A stretch of 14,906 bases of DNA from an uncultured Roseateles sp. (lineage in GTDB: Bacteria > Pseudomonadota > Gammaproteobacteria > Burkholderiales > Burkholderiaceae): positions 1 to 14,906 of the forward strand of contig CAMPJJ010000118.1 of assembly GCA_946886855.1 (NCBI GenBank), given 5' to 3'. The notes under the pieces were generated by a model. It did not search any database. It was not told the origin of the DNA and was given only the letters and a program-made list of their open reading frames with translations. How positions within the stretch are numbered: position 1 is the first letter of the stretch; each line of letters starts with the position of its first letter. Below are positions 1 to 10,651 of this stretch, in pieces. Position numbers and translations under genes: made by a program.

Positions 1-49
1 CTCGATCAGCTCCCCGATCGCGCGCGCGCTGATCGGGGAGCTGATCGAG
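1..49. repeat. Perfect 19-bp inverted repeat with 11-base loop inside greA
   Basis: Bases 1-19 are the exact reverse complement of bases 31-49, and the loop is 20-30 (a GC dinucleotide run ending in T). The right arm matches normal greA coding on the minus strand. The left arm and loop match greA coding on the plus strand. The repeat runs to the window edge, so its true length is unknown. Confidence 0.9.
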
Positions 50-411
50 ATCAGGCCCTGCTTCAGATCGGCTTCGTCATCGCCGACGATCTGGTAGGTG
101 ACCTCGTTGCCGGACTCTTCCTCTTCCAGGTCCACCGTCGTGCCGAACACGACCTTGCCGCCGGCATTCACCGACGACGGATCGATCACCTGCGCCGACG
201 ACAGCTTGCCTTCGATCTCCAGGATGCGGCCCTCGATGAAGCCCTGCTTGTCCTTGGCGGCCTCGTACTCGGCGTTCTCCGACAGGTCGCCTTGCGCGCG
301 GGCTTCGGAGATCGCGTTGATCACGGCGTGCCGCTCGACCGTCTTCAGCCGATGCAGTTCTTCCTTGAGCTTCTCAGCGCCGCGCTTGGTCAATGGAATC
401 GTCGTGGCCAT
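1..411 (-). CDS. greA: Transcription elongation factor GreA (3' end cut by window, end suspect)
   Basis: GreA binds the secondary channel of RNA polymerase and stimulates cleavage of backtracked transcripts. 137 codons are visible of a family length near 158. The N-terminal coiled coil is complete; its tip carries the acidic pair Asp42 and Glu45 within GDLSENAEY, equivalent to D41/E44 of E. coli. The C-terminal FKBP-like domain begins around residue 80 and reads VTYQIVGDDEADL then LISISSPI. The ATG at 411 gives the usual GreA N-terminus; only a weak AAGG lies upstream. After SSPI the frame reads SARAIGELIE, whereas GreA proteins read ARALIGK there. The plus strand of the same bases encodes ARALIG, so bases 1 to about 37 are probably inverted or artefactual (see findings). 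The gene follows carB on the same strand behind a hairpin terminator. Identity is certain; the last ~12 codons are not. Confidence 0.93.
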   Translation of the reverse strand, partial: MATTIPLTKRGAEKLKEELHRLKTVERHAVINAISEARAQGDLSENAEYEAAKDKQGFIEGRILEIEGKLSSAQVIDPSSVNAGGKVVFGTTVDLEEEESGNEVTYQIVGDDEADLKQGLISISSPISARAIGELIE

Positions 412-430
412 GTCTCTAGAACCTTGAGTA

Positions 431-479
431 ACAAAACAAACCGCCGCTGCCGCTCAGGATCGCTGAGCAGCGGCGGCGG
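431..479 (-). terminator. Rho-independent terminator after carB, just upstream of greA
   Basis: Read on the minus strand, a GC-rich hairpin (arms 463-479 and 441-457, 17 pairs with two mismatches, 5-base loop) is followed at 440-431 by a T-rich tract (tttgttttgt). It starts 18 bases after the carB stop. It ends about 20 bases before the greA ATG, so it either ends the carAB transcript or controls readthrough into greA. Confidence 0.75.
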
Positions 480-496
480 AATGGGATGGAGCCAGT

Positions 497-3763
<3,267 letters not shown>

Positions 3764-3781
3764 GAGTCGTCTCCCTCTTCA

Positions 3782-4942
<1,161 letters not shown>

Positions 4943-5129
4943 GGGAAACTCCGTTGTTGTGCGCGCGCCCGGCTCTGCTTCAGGGCCCTGGATTCGCCGC
5001 CGGCACGCGCCATGGACGGCTGGCGCGCGGGTGCGACCGGGTCTCCTGGGAGGGAGTCGATCCGAGTGGGATCCGATGCGATCGGGGGTGAAGTTTGCGG
5101 GACGCGGTAGGTTGCGGGTAAACCTGACG

Positions 5130-5158
5130 AGTATAACCCGCCAGGGTATTCACGGAGA
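5130..5158 (-). promoter_or_regulatory. Candidate promoter for carAB
   Basis: On the minus strand a TATACT box lies at 5135-5130, one mismatch from the sigma-70 -10 consensus. Only a weak -35 candidate (TCTCCG, 5158-5153) lies 17 bases upstream. It would give a leader of about 180 bases before the carA GTG. A perfect 10-base palindrome TTTGCGCAAA lies just upstream at 5162-5171. I see no ARG box and no attenuator in the leader. Confidence 0.35.
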
Positions 5159-5200
5159 AGATTTGCGCAAACGGGACCCTGGCCCGTCACGCATGTGCGC

Positions 5201-5602
5201 TCATCCGAGCGCCGCGATGCCGGCCTTGGCGACCTGCGCATCTTCATTGGACTTCACGCCGCTGACGCCGACGGCGCCGACGCAGAAACCTTCGGCCATC
5301 ACCGGCACGCCGCCTTCCAGCATGCCGTCCAGCGGCACGCTGAGGAAGGCGTTGCGGCCGTTGTTGACGATGTCCTCGTAGACCTTGGATTCGCGACGAC
5401 CCAGCGCGGCCGTCCTGGCCTTGGCGGGCGCGATCACGGCCGAGGTGGCCGCCGCGTTGTCCAGGCGTTGCAGCCACAGCAGATGGCCGCCGTCGTCGAC
5501 GATGGCGATGGTCACCGCCCAGTTGTTCTTGAGCGCCTCGGCTTCCGCGGCGGCGGCGATGCGCTTGACGTCGTCCAGGGTCAGGAAGGGCTTCTGTTTC
5601 AT
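5201..5602 (-). CDS. GlcG/HbpS family (DUF336) protein
   Basis: A 133-residue protein of the GlcG/HbpS-like (haem-degrading, DUF336) family. Family marks are LTLDDVKRIAAAAEAEA at the N-terminus, VTIAIVDDGGHLLWLQRLDNA near residues 30-50, then ARTAALGR and a glycine-rich C-terminal segment (LEGGVPV, GFCVGAVGVSG). Members bind haem or small ligands; the exact role here is unknown. The frame opens at 5641, but ATG 5602 is preferred because GAGG lies 6 bases upstream and it gives the normal family N-terminus (MKQKPFLT). No signal peptide is visible, so it is probably cytoplasmic. It stands alone, 258 bases upstream of carA on the same strand and divergent from the yccA-like gene. Confidence 0.88.
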   Translation of the reverse strand: MKQKPFLTLDDVKRIAAAAEAEALKNNWAVTIAIVDDGGHLLWLQRLDNAAATSAVIAPAKARTAALGRRESKVYEDIVNNGRNAFLSVPLDGMLEGGVPVMAEGFCVGAVGVSGVKSNEDAQVAKAGIAALG

Positions 5603-5665
5603 CTGCGGCCTCGTCGGGATCATTGAAGGAAAGGCGATCACTTTAACGAAGCCTTAAGGCCCGCG

Positions 5666-5673
5666 CCTACAAT
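5666..5673 (+). promoter_or_regulatory. Candidate -10 box for the BI-1 family gene
   Basis: CCTACAAT lies about 35 bases upstream of the ATG at 5708, and its TACAAT is one mismatch from the -10 consensus. The -35 is poor; TTTAAC at 5642-5647 is 20 bases away. A perfect palindrome GCCTTAAGGC (5651-5660) sits between. The intergenic region is only about 105 bases and must also hold the divergent promoter for the DUF336 gene. Confidence 0.4.
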
Positions 5674-5707
5674 CGACAGCAACTCTCACTTCATGGGGCG
5701 CACGCAC

Positions 5708-6403
5708 ATGAACGACCGCATCATCGATCTCAACACCGGTGGCTACGGCTCCTCGCTGTCCGCCGACCGTCAGCGCGTCCTGCGCAACACCTACGCGCTG
5801 CTGGCGCTGTCGCTGATCCCGACCGTGCTCGGCGCCTGGATCGGCGTGAGCACCGGGATCCTCGCCGCCATGGGCAACGGCGCGAGCATGATCCTGTTCT
5901 TCGTGGGCGCGTTCGGCCTGATGTTCCTGGTCGAGAAGACCAAGAACTCCGCCGCCGGCGTCGCCTCGCTGCTGGCCTTCACCTTCTTCATGGGCCTGAT
6001 GCTGTCGCGCCTGCTGGCCGCGATCCTGGGCTTCAAGAACGGCGGCACGCTGATCATGACGGCCTTCGGCGGCACCGCCGGCATCTTCTTCGCGATGGCC
6101 TCGCTCGCGACCGTCGTCAAGCGCGACCTGTCCGGCCTGCAGAAGTTCCTGTTCGTCGGCGCCGTGATCGCGATGATCGCCGGCATCGCCAACGTCTTCC
6201 TGCAGTCCACCGGCGTCCACCTGGCGCTGCTGGTCGCCGTGCTGGGCATCTTCTCGGCCTTCATGCTGGTGGACGTCAAGCGCGTGATCGACGGCGGCGA
6301 GACCAACTACATCAGCGCGACGCTCAACATCTACCTCGACCTCTACAACGTGTTCACCGCGCTGCTGCAGCTGCTGGGCATCTTCGGCGGTGACCGCGAC
6401 TGA
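5708..6403 (+). CDS. Bax inhibitor-1/YccA family inner membrane protein
   Basis: A 231-residue polytopic membrane protein with seven likely helices, roughly at residues 30-50, 56-76, 82-112, 116-138, 144-166, 172-190 and 208-226. The C-terminus carries the family signature SATLNIYLDLYNVFTALLQL followed by LGIFGGDRD. Family members such as E. coli YccA interact with FtsH, and BI-1 proteins are proposed cation leak channels; which applies here is not shown by the sequence. The frame also contains an ATG at 5693, but the ATG at 5708 is preferred. It has a GGGGCG box 7-10 bases upstream and gives the usual MNDRI start. The gene is monocistronic, with a strong terminator about 55 bases downstream. 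Confidence 0.94.
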   Translation: MNDRIIDLNTGGYGSSLSADRQRVLRNTYALLALSLIPTVLGAWIGVSTGILAAMGNGASMILFFVGAFGLMFLVEKTKNSAAGVASLLAFTFFMGLMLSRLLAAILGFKNGGTLIMTAFGGTAGIFFAMASLATVVKRDLSGLQKFLFVGAVIAMIAGIANVFLQSTGVHLALLVAVLGIFSAFMLVDVKRVIDGGETNYISATLNIYLDLYNVFTALLQLLGIFGGDRD

Positions 6404-6423
6404 GCGTCCGGGCCATTCCCACC

Positions 6424-6455
6424 GAGCTCCAACGAGCTTTCATGAGCTCCAACGA
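6424..6455. repeat. 12-bp direct repeat between stop codon and terminator
   Basis: GAGCTCCAACGA occurs at 6424-6435 and again at 6444-6455, 20 bases apart. A further GAGCT overlaps at 6434-6438. It looks like a small local duplication in the 3' untranslated region; no function is apparent. Confidence 0.8.
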
Positions 6456-6456
6456 C

Positions 6457-6483
6457 AACGCCTCGGTTTCCCGAGGCGTTTTT
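6457..6483 (+). terminator. Rho-independent terminator of the BI-1 family gene
   Basis: A perfect 10-bp stem (arms 6457-6466 and 6471-6480, AACGCCTCGG type) with a TTTC loop runs into a five-base T run (6479-6483). It lies 53 bases after the stop codon. Confidence 0.9.
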
Positions 6484-6536
6484 CATTGCGCGAGCACAGC
6501 GCGCGCGCGGACACGGCATCCGGCCGTGCGTCGGAC

Positions 6537-6929
6537 TCAATGCCCGGTCTTGCCTTGCGCCTTGTCCAGTTCAGGCTGCGCGCTCGACGCCTCCTCGGCG
6601 GCACCCGCCTCATCCGGACGGTGTGTCACCACAGGCTTGATCGCCCCGGTGCCAATGAAGCGCGCGTACTCGCTGCGAGGCATGAGGGCGCTCAGCCGCG
6701 AATCGCCCTCCTCCCAGCCCAGGGTCACGTCGTGCTCGTTGATCTCGACCTGCACGGCGCCGGGGCGGATGGCCATCATCGGACCGTCGCCGGTGCGGTA
6801 GGTCACCTCGCCGCAGATGAAGGCGGACTGGCTTAACAGCTGATCTTCACTCGCCTGACGTTCGACGGAAGGATCGACCGTGGAAGCGTCGGCGGGATGC
6901 TCGGGCGGCAGAGGGGGTCGGGCGCTCAT
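6537..6929 (-). CDS. Hypothetical protein (130 aa), coupled to upstream small ORF
   Basis: I do not recognise a named family. The 130-residue product has a proline-rich, probably disordered N-terminus (about 1-30). A compact central domain (about 35-100) contains VTYRTGDGPMMAIRPGAVQVEI, DVTLGWEEGDSRLSALMPRSEY and FIGTGAIKPV. An Ala/Glu-rich tail follows. There is no signal peptide or membrane helix. The start is well supported: AGGAGGA lies 8 bases upstream of ATG 6929. The ATG overlaps the stop of the preceding 40-codon gene as ATGA, so the two are probably translationally coupled. The alternating hydrophobic pattern of the core suggests a small beta-rich domain. Confidence 0.75.
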   Translation of the reverse strand: MSARPPLPPEHPADASTVDPSVERQASEDQLLSQSAFICGEVTYRTGDGPMMAIRPGAVQVEINEHDVTLGWEEGDSRLSALMPRSEYARFIGTGAIKPVVTHRPDEAGAAEEASSAQPELDKAQGKTGH

Positions 6930-7048
6930 GGAAGGTCCTCCTGGGAATGATCCCGCGGCAGTTCATCGAGCCACTGCCACATGCGCACGGCCAACGCAGT
7001 GGCGGTGCAGGTGGCCAACGTCATCAGCATGAGCATGTTGTCGTCCAT
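6926..7048 (-). CDS. Small membrane peptide (40 aa)
   Basis: A 40-codon frame begins at ATG 7048 with GAGG 6 bases upstream. It encodes one hydrophobic stretch (LMLMTLATCTATALAVRMW, about residues 6-24) followed by an acidic, charged tail (DELPRDHSQEDLP). Its TGA overlaps the ATG of the 130-residue gene by the ATGA arrangement. The frame can be extended upstream to 7156, but that extension is Arg-rich, lacks an evident ribosome binding site and looks non-coding. This is probably a single-pass inner membrane peptide. No function is recognised. Confidence 0.6.
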   Translation of the reverse strand: MDDNMLMLMTLATCTATALAVRMWQWLDELPRDHSQEDLP

Positions 7049-7398
7049 GGTGACCTCGAACCGCAGGGGGATCAGGTTGCGATGACGGCATCGTCGCCGT
7101 CGGCCCGCCGGCGGCGAAGCGGCGGCCACCGCAACGCGCTGTAGGTGCTGTCCCACAGCAATCGCCGGGCCTGGTCGACCAGCCGGATCCGTCCCTGCAA
7201 ACCTGTGTGAAGTCGCGGGCGATCCTTGACCGGATCGTCAACGGCCGCCGACGCGTGACCGTTGTGGCCACAGGCTGTAGGACGACGTCGGACACGACCC
7301 ACCTCCCAGCACCGACACGACGCACCGCGCTGCACTGATGGGAAGCGGACGGCCCTGCGCCGATAGTCAAAGCAAAGGAACTCAGCAGGAGAACCCAA
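7049..7398. other. Intergenic region between divergent small genes
   Basis: No gene is supported in these 350 bases. CTGTAGG occurs at 7139-7145 and 7275-7281. Read on the minus strand it is CCTACAG, a possible -10 type element for the 40-codon gene, about 90 bases from its start. A short inverted repeat GCTGT/ACAGC surrounds the first copy (7138-7142 and 7155-7159). For the plus-strand gene at 7399 a weak GATAGT box lies near 7364. I see no further structure. Confidence 0.5.
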
Positions 7399-7620
7399 AT
7401 GAGCCTCCAGATTGCCGCTGACGCCGCTCCGTCGCAGTTCGAGATCCGTTTTGAATCCCTCTTCGACGCTGGACGTGCGATGTCCTTCCCTTGCGACCAG
7501 CAAGGCCACGTCGATCTGGACAGCCTGCCTGTCCGGGCCCGCAACAACTATCTGTTCGCCCGCGCCATGGTCGGCAAGGATTTCCTCCCGCCCGCCGTGC
7601 GCGGCCGCAACAACCACTGA
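7399..7620 (+). CDS. Conserved-type hypothetical protein (73 aa)
   Basis: A 73-residue soluble protein with a strong AGGAG box 9 bases before the ATG and its own terminator downstream. The core motifs are FEIRFESLFDAGRAMSFPCD (about 14-33), then GHVDLDSLPVRARNNYLFARAMVG (about 36-59). I associate this pattern (an FEIRF..LFDEGRA start, SFPCD, and RARNNYL-ARA) with short uncharacterised proteins of Burkholderiales; this is from memory. There is one cysteine, no signal peptide and no membrane segment. Function unknown. It stands alone on the plus strand, convergent with the MFS gene. Confidence 0.85.
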   Translation: MSLQIAADAAPSQFEIRFESLFDAGRAMSFPCDQQGHVDLDSLPVRARNNYLFARAMVGKDFLPPAVRGRNNH

Positions 7621-7701
7621 TCCACGCCCACCGCTTCTGACGCCGCCTCGGGCACGAGGCAGGTTCGCCGTTTGCCGATACCTTCCTGCATCCTCCCTGT
7701 T

Positions 7702-7739
7702 GCCGCGCTGCGCCTCACGGCCGGCGCGGCTCTTTTTTT
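7702..7739 (+). terminator. Rho-independent terminator after the 73-aa gene
   Basis: The stem GCCGCGC/GCGCGGC (7702-7708 and 7724-7730) has a 15-base apical part that can pair further. It is followed by TC and seven T residues (7733-7739). It lies between the convergent 73-aa gene and the MFS gene. On the minus strand it has no T tract. Confidence 0.85.
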
Positions 7740-7753
7740 GGGGATGCGACGGG

Positions 7754-9061
7754 TCAGCGCGTGACCGCGGGCGTCGCTTCCTCGAAGCGGTCGACCGTGC
7801 GCAACGGCTTGAACAGGGCCGCCCAGGCCGCGACGACGCCCAGGGTGCAGACGGCGCCGGTGACGGCCGCAGGCACCGCGCCCAACGCTGCGGCCGCACT
7901 GCCGGCGCGGAACTCGCCCAGCTCGTTGGACGATCCGATGAAGAGCATGTTCACCGCGTTGACCCGGCCGCGCATCTCATCGGGCGTCGAGAACTGCACC
8001 AGCGCGCCCCGGATGTAGACGCTGACCATGTCCGCCGCGCCCGCGATCGCCAGCGCCCCGAAGGACAGCCAGAACGTCGTCGACAGCGAGAACACCAGAT
8101 TGGCCAGGCCGAACACCGCCACCGCGGCGAACATCGTCTTGCCGACGTGCCGGTTGAAGGGCCGCAGGCTCAGGTAGAAGCCGGCGGTGACCTCGCCCAC
8201 GGCCATGGCGCTGCGCAATGCGCCGAGCCCCTCCGGACCGGCATGCAGCACCTCATGGGCATAGATCGGCAGCAGCGCGACGACCCCGCCCAGCAGCACC
8301 GCGAACAGGTCCAGCGAGATCGTGCCCAGGATGATGGGCCGCGACCGGATGAAGTGGATGCCCGCGCCGAAGCGCTGCCAGATGTTCCCGCCCGCGGGCG
8401 ACGGCGGCGCGGCGAAGCGCACCGGCACGGCGCCGACCAGCAACGCGGTGCCCAGCGCGAAACAGGCCAGGCAGACGAGGTAAGTGAGGCCCGATCCGCC
8501 GAAGCCGTACAGGAGCCCGCCCAGGAACGGTCCGCCGATGCTGGCCACGCGCAGCAGCATGCTGTTGGCGGCAATCGCCTGGGCCAGCTGTTCGCGCGGC
8601 ACGATCTGCGGCAGCAGGCTCTGCAGCGCCGGTCCGGAGAAGGCGCGCGAGCATCCGAAAACCACCAGCACGGCGTAGATCCCGGCCACGCCCGCATGGC
8701 CGTGACCGGACAGCCACCACAGCGCCAGGCTGCAGCCCGCGCTCACGGCCCAGCTGATCGCCAGGATCGGCTTGCGGCTGAAGCGGTCGATCAGGTCGCC
8801 GGCGGGCAGCAGGAGCAGCAGCATCGGGATGAACTGCGCCAGGCCGACGTAGGCCAGCGCCAAGGGCTCGCGCGTCAGGTCGTAGACCTGCCAGGCCACG
8901 ACCACCGCCTGGATCTGTCCGGCGAAGACCGCCGCGAGGCGGCAGATCAGGAACGCCGTGAAGCCGGGGTGGCGGAATACGCTCGTCCGGGGTGACGGCG
9001 CGGTGCCGGAAGCGGGGGAAGTCGGTGAGGAAGGAGCGGTCACGGGGCAGGAAGTGTTCAA
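7754..9061 (-). CDS. Major facilitator superfamily exporter (EntS/MFS_3-like)
   Basis: A 435-residue transporter with about 12 hydrophobic helices. The N-terminal half reads FRHPGFTAFLICRLAAVFAG, then VVVAWQVYDLT, and has the cytoplasmic loop motif GDLIDRFSRKPIL near residue 90. A later segment, IRGALVQFSTPDEMRGRVNAVN, resembles the conserved region of the MFS_3/EntS group. Such proteins typically export siderophores, drugs or metabolites by proton antiport in the inner membrane; the substrate is not evident. The start is uncertain. The open frame begins at a TTG (9061), a GTG lies at 9043, there is no ATG, and the upstream box is poorly spaced. An in-frame TAA lies 30 bases upstream of the TTG. 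No regulator or biosynthetic partner is adjacent. Confidence 0.9.
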   Translation of the reverse strand: MNTSCPVTAPSSPTSPASGTAPSPRTSVFRHPGFTAFLICRLAAVFAGQIQAVVVAWQVYDLTREPLALAYVGLAQFIPMLLLLLPAGDLIDRFSRKPILAISWAVSAGCSLALWWLSGHGHAGVAGIYAVLVVFGCSRAFSGPALQSLLPQIVPREQLAQAIAANSMLLRVASIGGPFLGGLLYGFGGSGLTYLVCLACFALGTALLVGAVPVRFAAPPSPAGGNIWQRFGAGIHFIRSRPIILGTISLDLFAVLLGGVVALLPIYAHEVLHAGPEGLGALRSAMAVGEVTAGFYLSLRPFNRHVGKTMFAAVAVFGLANLVFSLSTTFWLSFGALAIAGAADMVSVYIRGALVQFSTPDEMRGRVNAVNMLFIGSSNELGEFRAGSAAAALGAVPAAVTGAVCTLGVVAAWAALFKPLRTVDRFEEATPAVTR

Positions 9062-9322
9062 GGCCTTCTTGGGCGGGCGCCGACCAGTTTAGCGAGGCGG
9101 CCTGCCGGCTTGGGCGCAGTGCGTTTGAACCACATGCAACAGTCCGCCGCCGCCTCCAGGACAAGGCCAAACCGGCCGGACCACGCAAATCAGCAGGTCA
9201 ACGCCCTTGAATCTGCTAGTTGGTTGTCATTCGCCACCAAGGAAGGTCATAGGCCCTGATTCAAGGAATTCCGACCATCGGCGCTTCGCTTCAGCTTGAA
9301 GCCTGACCCTCGGAGTTCCTGG
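9062..9322. other. Intergenic region upstream of the MFS gene
   Basis: No gene or strong signal is seen here. It presumably holds the MFS promoter on the minus strand and the promoter of the small plus-strand frames. The stretch near 9215-9260 is less GC-rich than its surroundings. I found no repeat or hairpin of note. Confidence 0.4.
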
Positions 9323-9460
9323 ATGACACCACCCTTCTTCCTGATCCGCCTGCTCGCCAACTGCCTGGCTCGCCCTGGCTTGTCCGCCGCCGCGACACCC
9401 CTGCTGTCCGGTGCCCTGGTTGACCGCCGCCTTGGCGGGGAGTCCGCCCATGATCACTGA
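9323..9460 (+). CDS. Small hypothetical ORF (45 aa), overlaps next ORF
   Basis: A 45-codon frame starting at ATG 9323, with GGAG 7 bases upstream (9312-9315). The N-terminal part is hydrophobic (PPFFLIRLLANCLA, about residues 3-16) and the rest is Ala/Leu/Arg-rich. Its stop lies 11 bases inside the following frame that starts at 9450, an arrangement typical of translational coupling. No family is recognised. The support is the ribosome binding site, the orientation and the overlap only; it could be a chance frame in GC-rich DNA. Confidence 0.4.
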   Translation: MTPPFFLIRLLANCLARPGLSAAATPLLSGALVDRRLGGESAHDH

Positions 9461-9668
9461 GATCCCGACGCAGAGCCGGCGCCTCTCGCGCTACCTCGGC
9501 ACGGTGCTGTGCATCATCGTGGCCGCGGGCGCCAGTGCGTTGATCCTCACCGCACCGGTGTGGTCCGCCGACGACCTCGCCGCCCTGCCCTCCAGTGCAC
9601 ATTCAACGGCGGCGTCGCCCTCGGAGGGTCCTTCGACGGAGCCGGCACCCAGAGGCGGCGGTTCGTGA
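9450..9668 (+). CDS. Small single-pass membrane protein (72 aa), hypothetical
   Basis: From ATG 9450 the frame encodes 72 residues. There is a short basic N-terminus (QSRRLSRY), one strong hydrophobic segment (LGTVLCIIVAAGASALILTA, about 16-35), and a Ser/Pro/Ala-rich tail ending PAPRGGGS that is probably disordered. GGGGAG lies 8 bases upstream. The in-frame extension to 9411 adds 13 residues with no ribosome binding site. The helix could be an uncleaved signal anchor with the tail in the periplasm. No family recognised. Confidence 0.55.
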   Translation: MITEIPTQSRRLSRYLGTVLCIIVAAGASALILTAPVWSADDLAALPSSAHSTAASPSEGPSTEPAPRGGGS

Positions 9669-9711
9669 GCGGGCGCGCCTCCTTCTCCCGGCATTCGGCC
9701 AGCCAAAGAAA

Positions 9712-9742
9712 AACGGCGCCCTTCCAGGGCGCCGTTCCAATG
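9712..9742 (-). terminator. Terminator hairpin for the cysteine-repeat protein gene
   Basis: A perfect 11-bp stem (9712-9722 and 9726-9736, AACGGCGCCCT type) has a 3-base loop. On the minus strand it is followed by TTTTTCTTTGG (bases 9713 down to 9703). It therefore most likely terminates the minus-strand gene ending at 9866. On the plus strand the run after the stem is not T-rich. Confidence 0.75.
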
Positions 9743-9865
9743 GGTGTCGACAGGGGGATCCGGGCAATGTTCGAGTTGTCGCCCCGGATCCGCCGGTTCA
9801 ACGTCAGGCACGAGCGACTTGGCGTCGAACGCACCTCCCGCCGGGGATGAAACGTCTTCGGCCGA

Positions 9866-10414
9866 TCAGCGCTGGTTGTAGCGCGCCTTGGCCGAGTTCA
9901 CGCAGACGTCCTTGGCATCGCCGGACAGCATGTTGCACTTCTCGGAGGCCAGCTTGTAGTCGGCCTTCACGCGGGTTTCCTCGGCGTCATCGACGGCCGC
10001 GGCCACCTTCTTGTTCATCTTCAGTTCAGCCTTGGACTTCTCGTAAGCCGTCTTGGCCTCGCGCTGGCAGACGTCCTTGGCTTCGCCCGAACGGTCGTCG
10101 CAACGCTCCTTGGCCACGTCGTAACGGGCTTCGTAACGGGCCTCGATCAGCTTGGCCTCATCCTTGGCGTTGCCGCTGTAGTTGTATTCGAGCTGGGCCA
10201 GCGCCACGTCCTCACGGCCCTTCGCCTCCTTGACGCAGATGTCCTTGGCGTTGCCCGACAGCTGGTCGCACGCATCCTTGTCGACCTTGTAGGTCTTCTT
10301 GATGTCGTCCTTCGCGCCGTCGTAGACCGACTTGGAGAAGTTGGCGGCTTGCGCCATGCCGGCGCACAGGCTCAGGGCAGCGGCGATCAGGGCGGTGGTT
10401 GCGGGCTTGTTCAT
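9866..10414 (-). CDS. Secreted protein with three C-x10-C repeats
   Basis: A 182-residue exported protein. Residues 1-23 form a Sec signal peptide (hydrophobic core TALIAAALSL, cleavage after MAQA). The mature part holds three near-identical 24-residue units at about 42-65, 98-121 and 153-176. Each contains C-[DN]-x2-SG-x-AKD-[IV]-C, giving cysteine pairs 49/60, 105/116 and 160/171. A cysteine-less fourth copy (SGNAKDEAK) lies near residue 80. Lys, Ala and Glu dominate the linkers, suggesting helices. I recall similar proteins in Burkholderiales genomes, sometimes loosely labelled TolA-like, but know of no function. The start at 10414 has AAAGG 6 bases upstream; an alternative ATG lies at 10420. 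DUF1328 lies 62 bases upstream on the same strand. Confidence 0.9.
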   Translation of the reverse strand: MNKPATTALIAAALSLCAGMAQAANFSKSVYDGAKDDIKKTYKVDKDACDQLSGNAKDICVKEAKGREDVALAQLEYNYSGNAKDEAKLIEARYEARYDVAKERCDDRSGEAKDVCQREAKTAYEKSKAELKMNKKVAAAVDDAEETRVKADYKLASEKCNMLSGDAKDVCVNSAKARYNQR

Positions 10415-10476
10415 GGTCATCCTTTGCTTGTTTTTGGAGGGAGGCAGTGAGCCGATCGAGCGGGAATCTGGCAACG

Positions 10477-10638
10477 TCACTTTCGCAACAGGCTCATCAC
10501 GAAGGTGACGACGGCCATGATCACGAAGACGAAGAAGAGGATCTTCGCGATGCTCGCGGCGCCGGCGGCGATGCCACCGAAACCGAACAGCGCGGCGATC
10601 AAGGCAATGACGAAAAAGACAACGGCGTAGTGCAGCAT
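10477..10638 (-). CDS. DUF1328 (UPF0391/YtjA) small membrane protein
   Basis: A 53-residue inner membrane protein. It matches the UPF0391 family almost end to end: [20 protein letters not shown], then [21 protein letters not shown]. Two transmembrane helices are evident, with the glycine/alanine-rich turn between them. The family is widespread, often expressed under stress, and has no proven biochemical role. The frame opens at 10659, but ATG 10638 is chosen because AGGAG lies 8 bases upstream and it gives the family N-terminus. It probably shares a transcript with the cysteine-repeat gene 62 bases downstream. Confidence 0.93.
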   Translation of the reverse strand: MLHYAVVFFVIALIAALFGFGGIAAGAASIAKILFFVFVIMAVVTFVMSLLRK

Positions 10639-10651
10639 CTCGGTTCTCCTG

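Noticed and set aside
7412..8995. A 527-codon plus-strand frame opposite the MFS gene
   Set aside because: It overlaps the 73-aa gene, its terminator and the antisense of a clear 12-helix transporter. Its product is Gln/Arg/His-rich repeats of the kind made by antisense of membrane protein genes.
9227..9834. Several minus-strand frames opposite the two small plus-strand genes
   Set aside because: They lack ribosome binding sites and show Arg/Gly-rich composition. The plus-strand frames have better starts and a plausible membrane segment.
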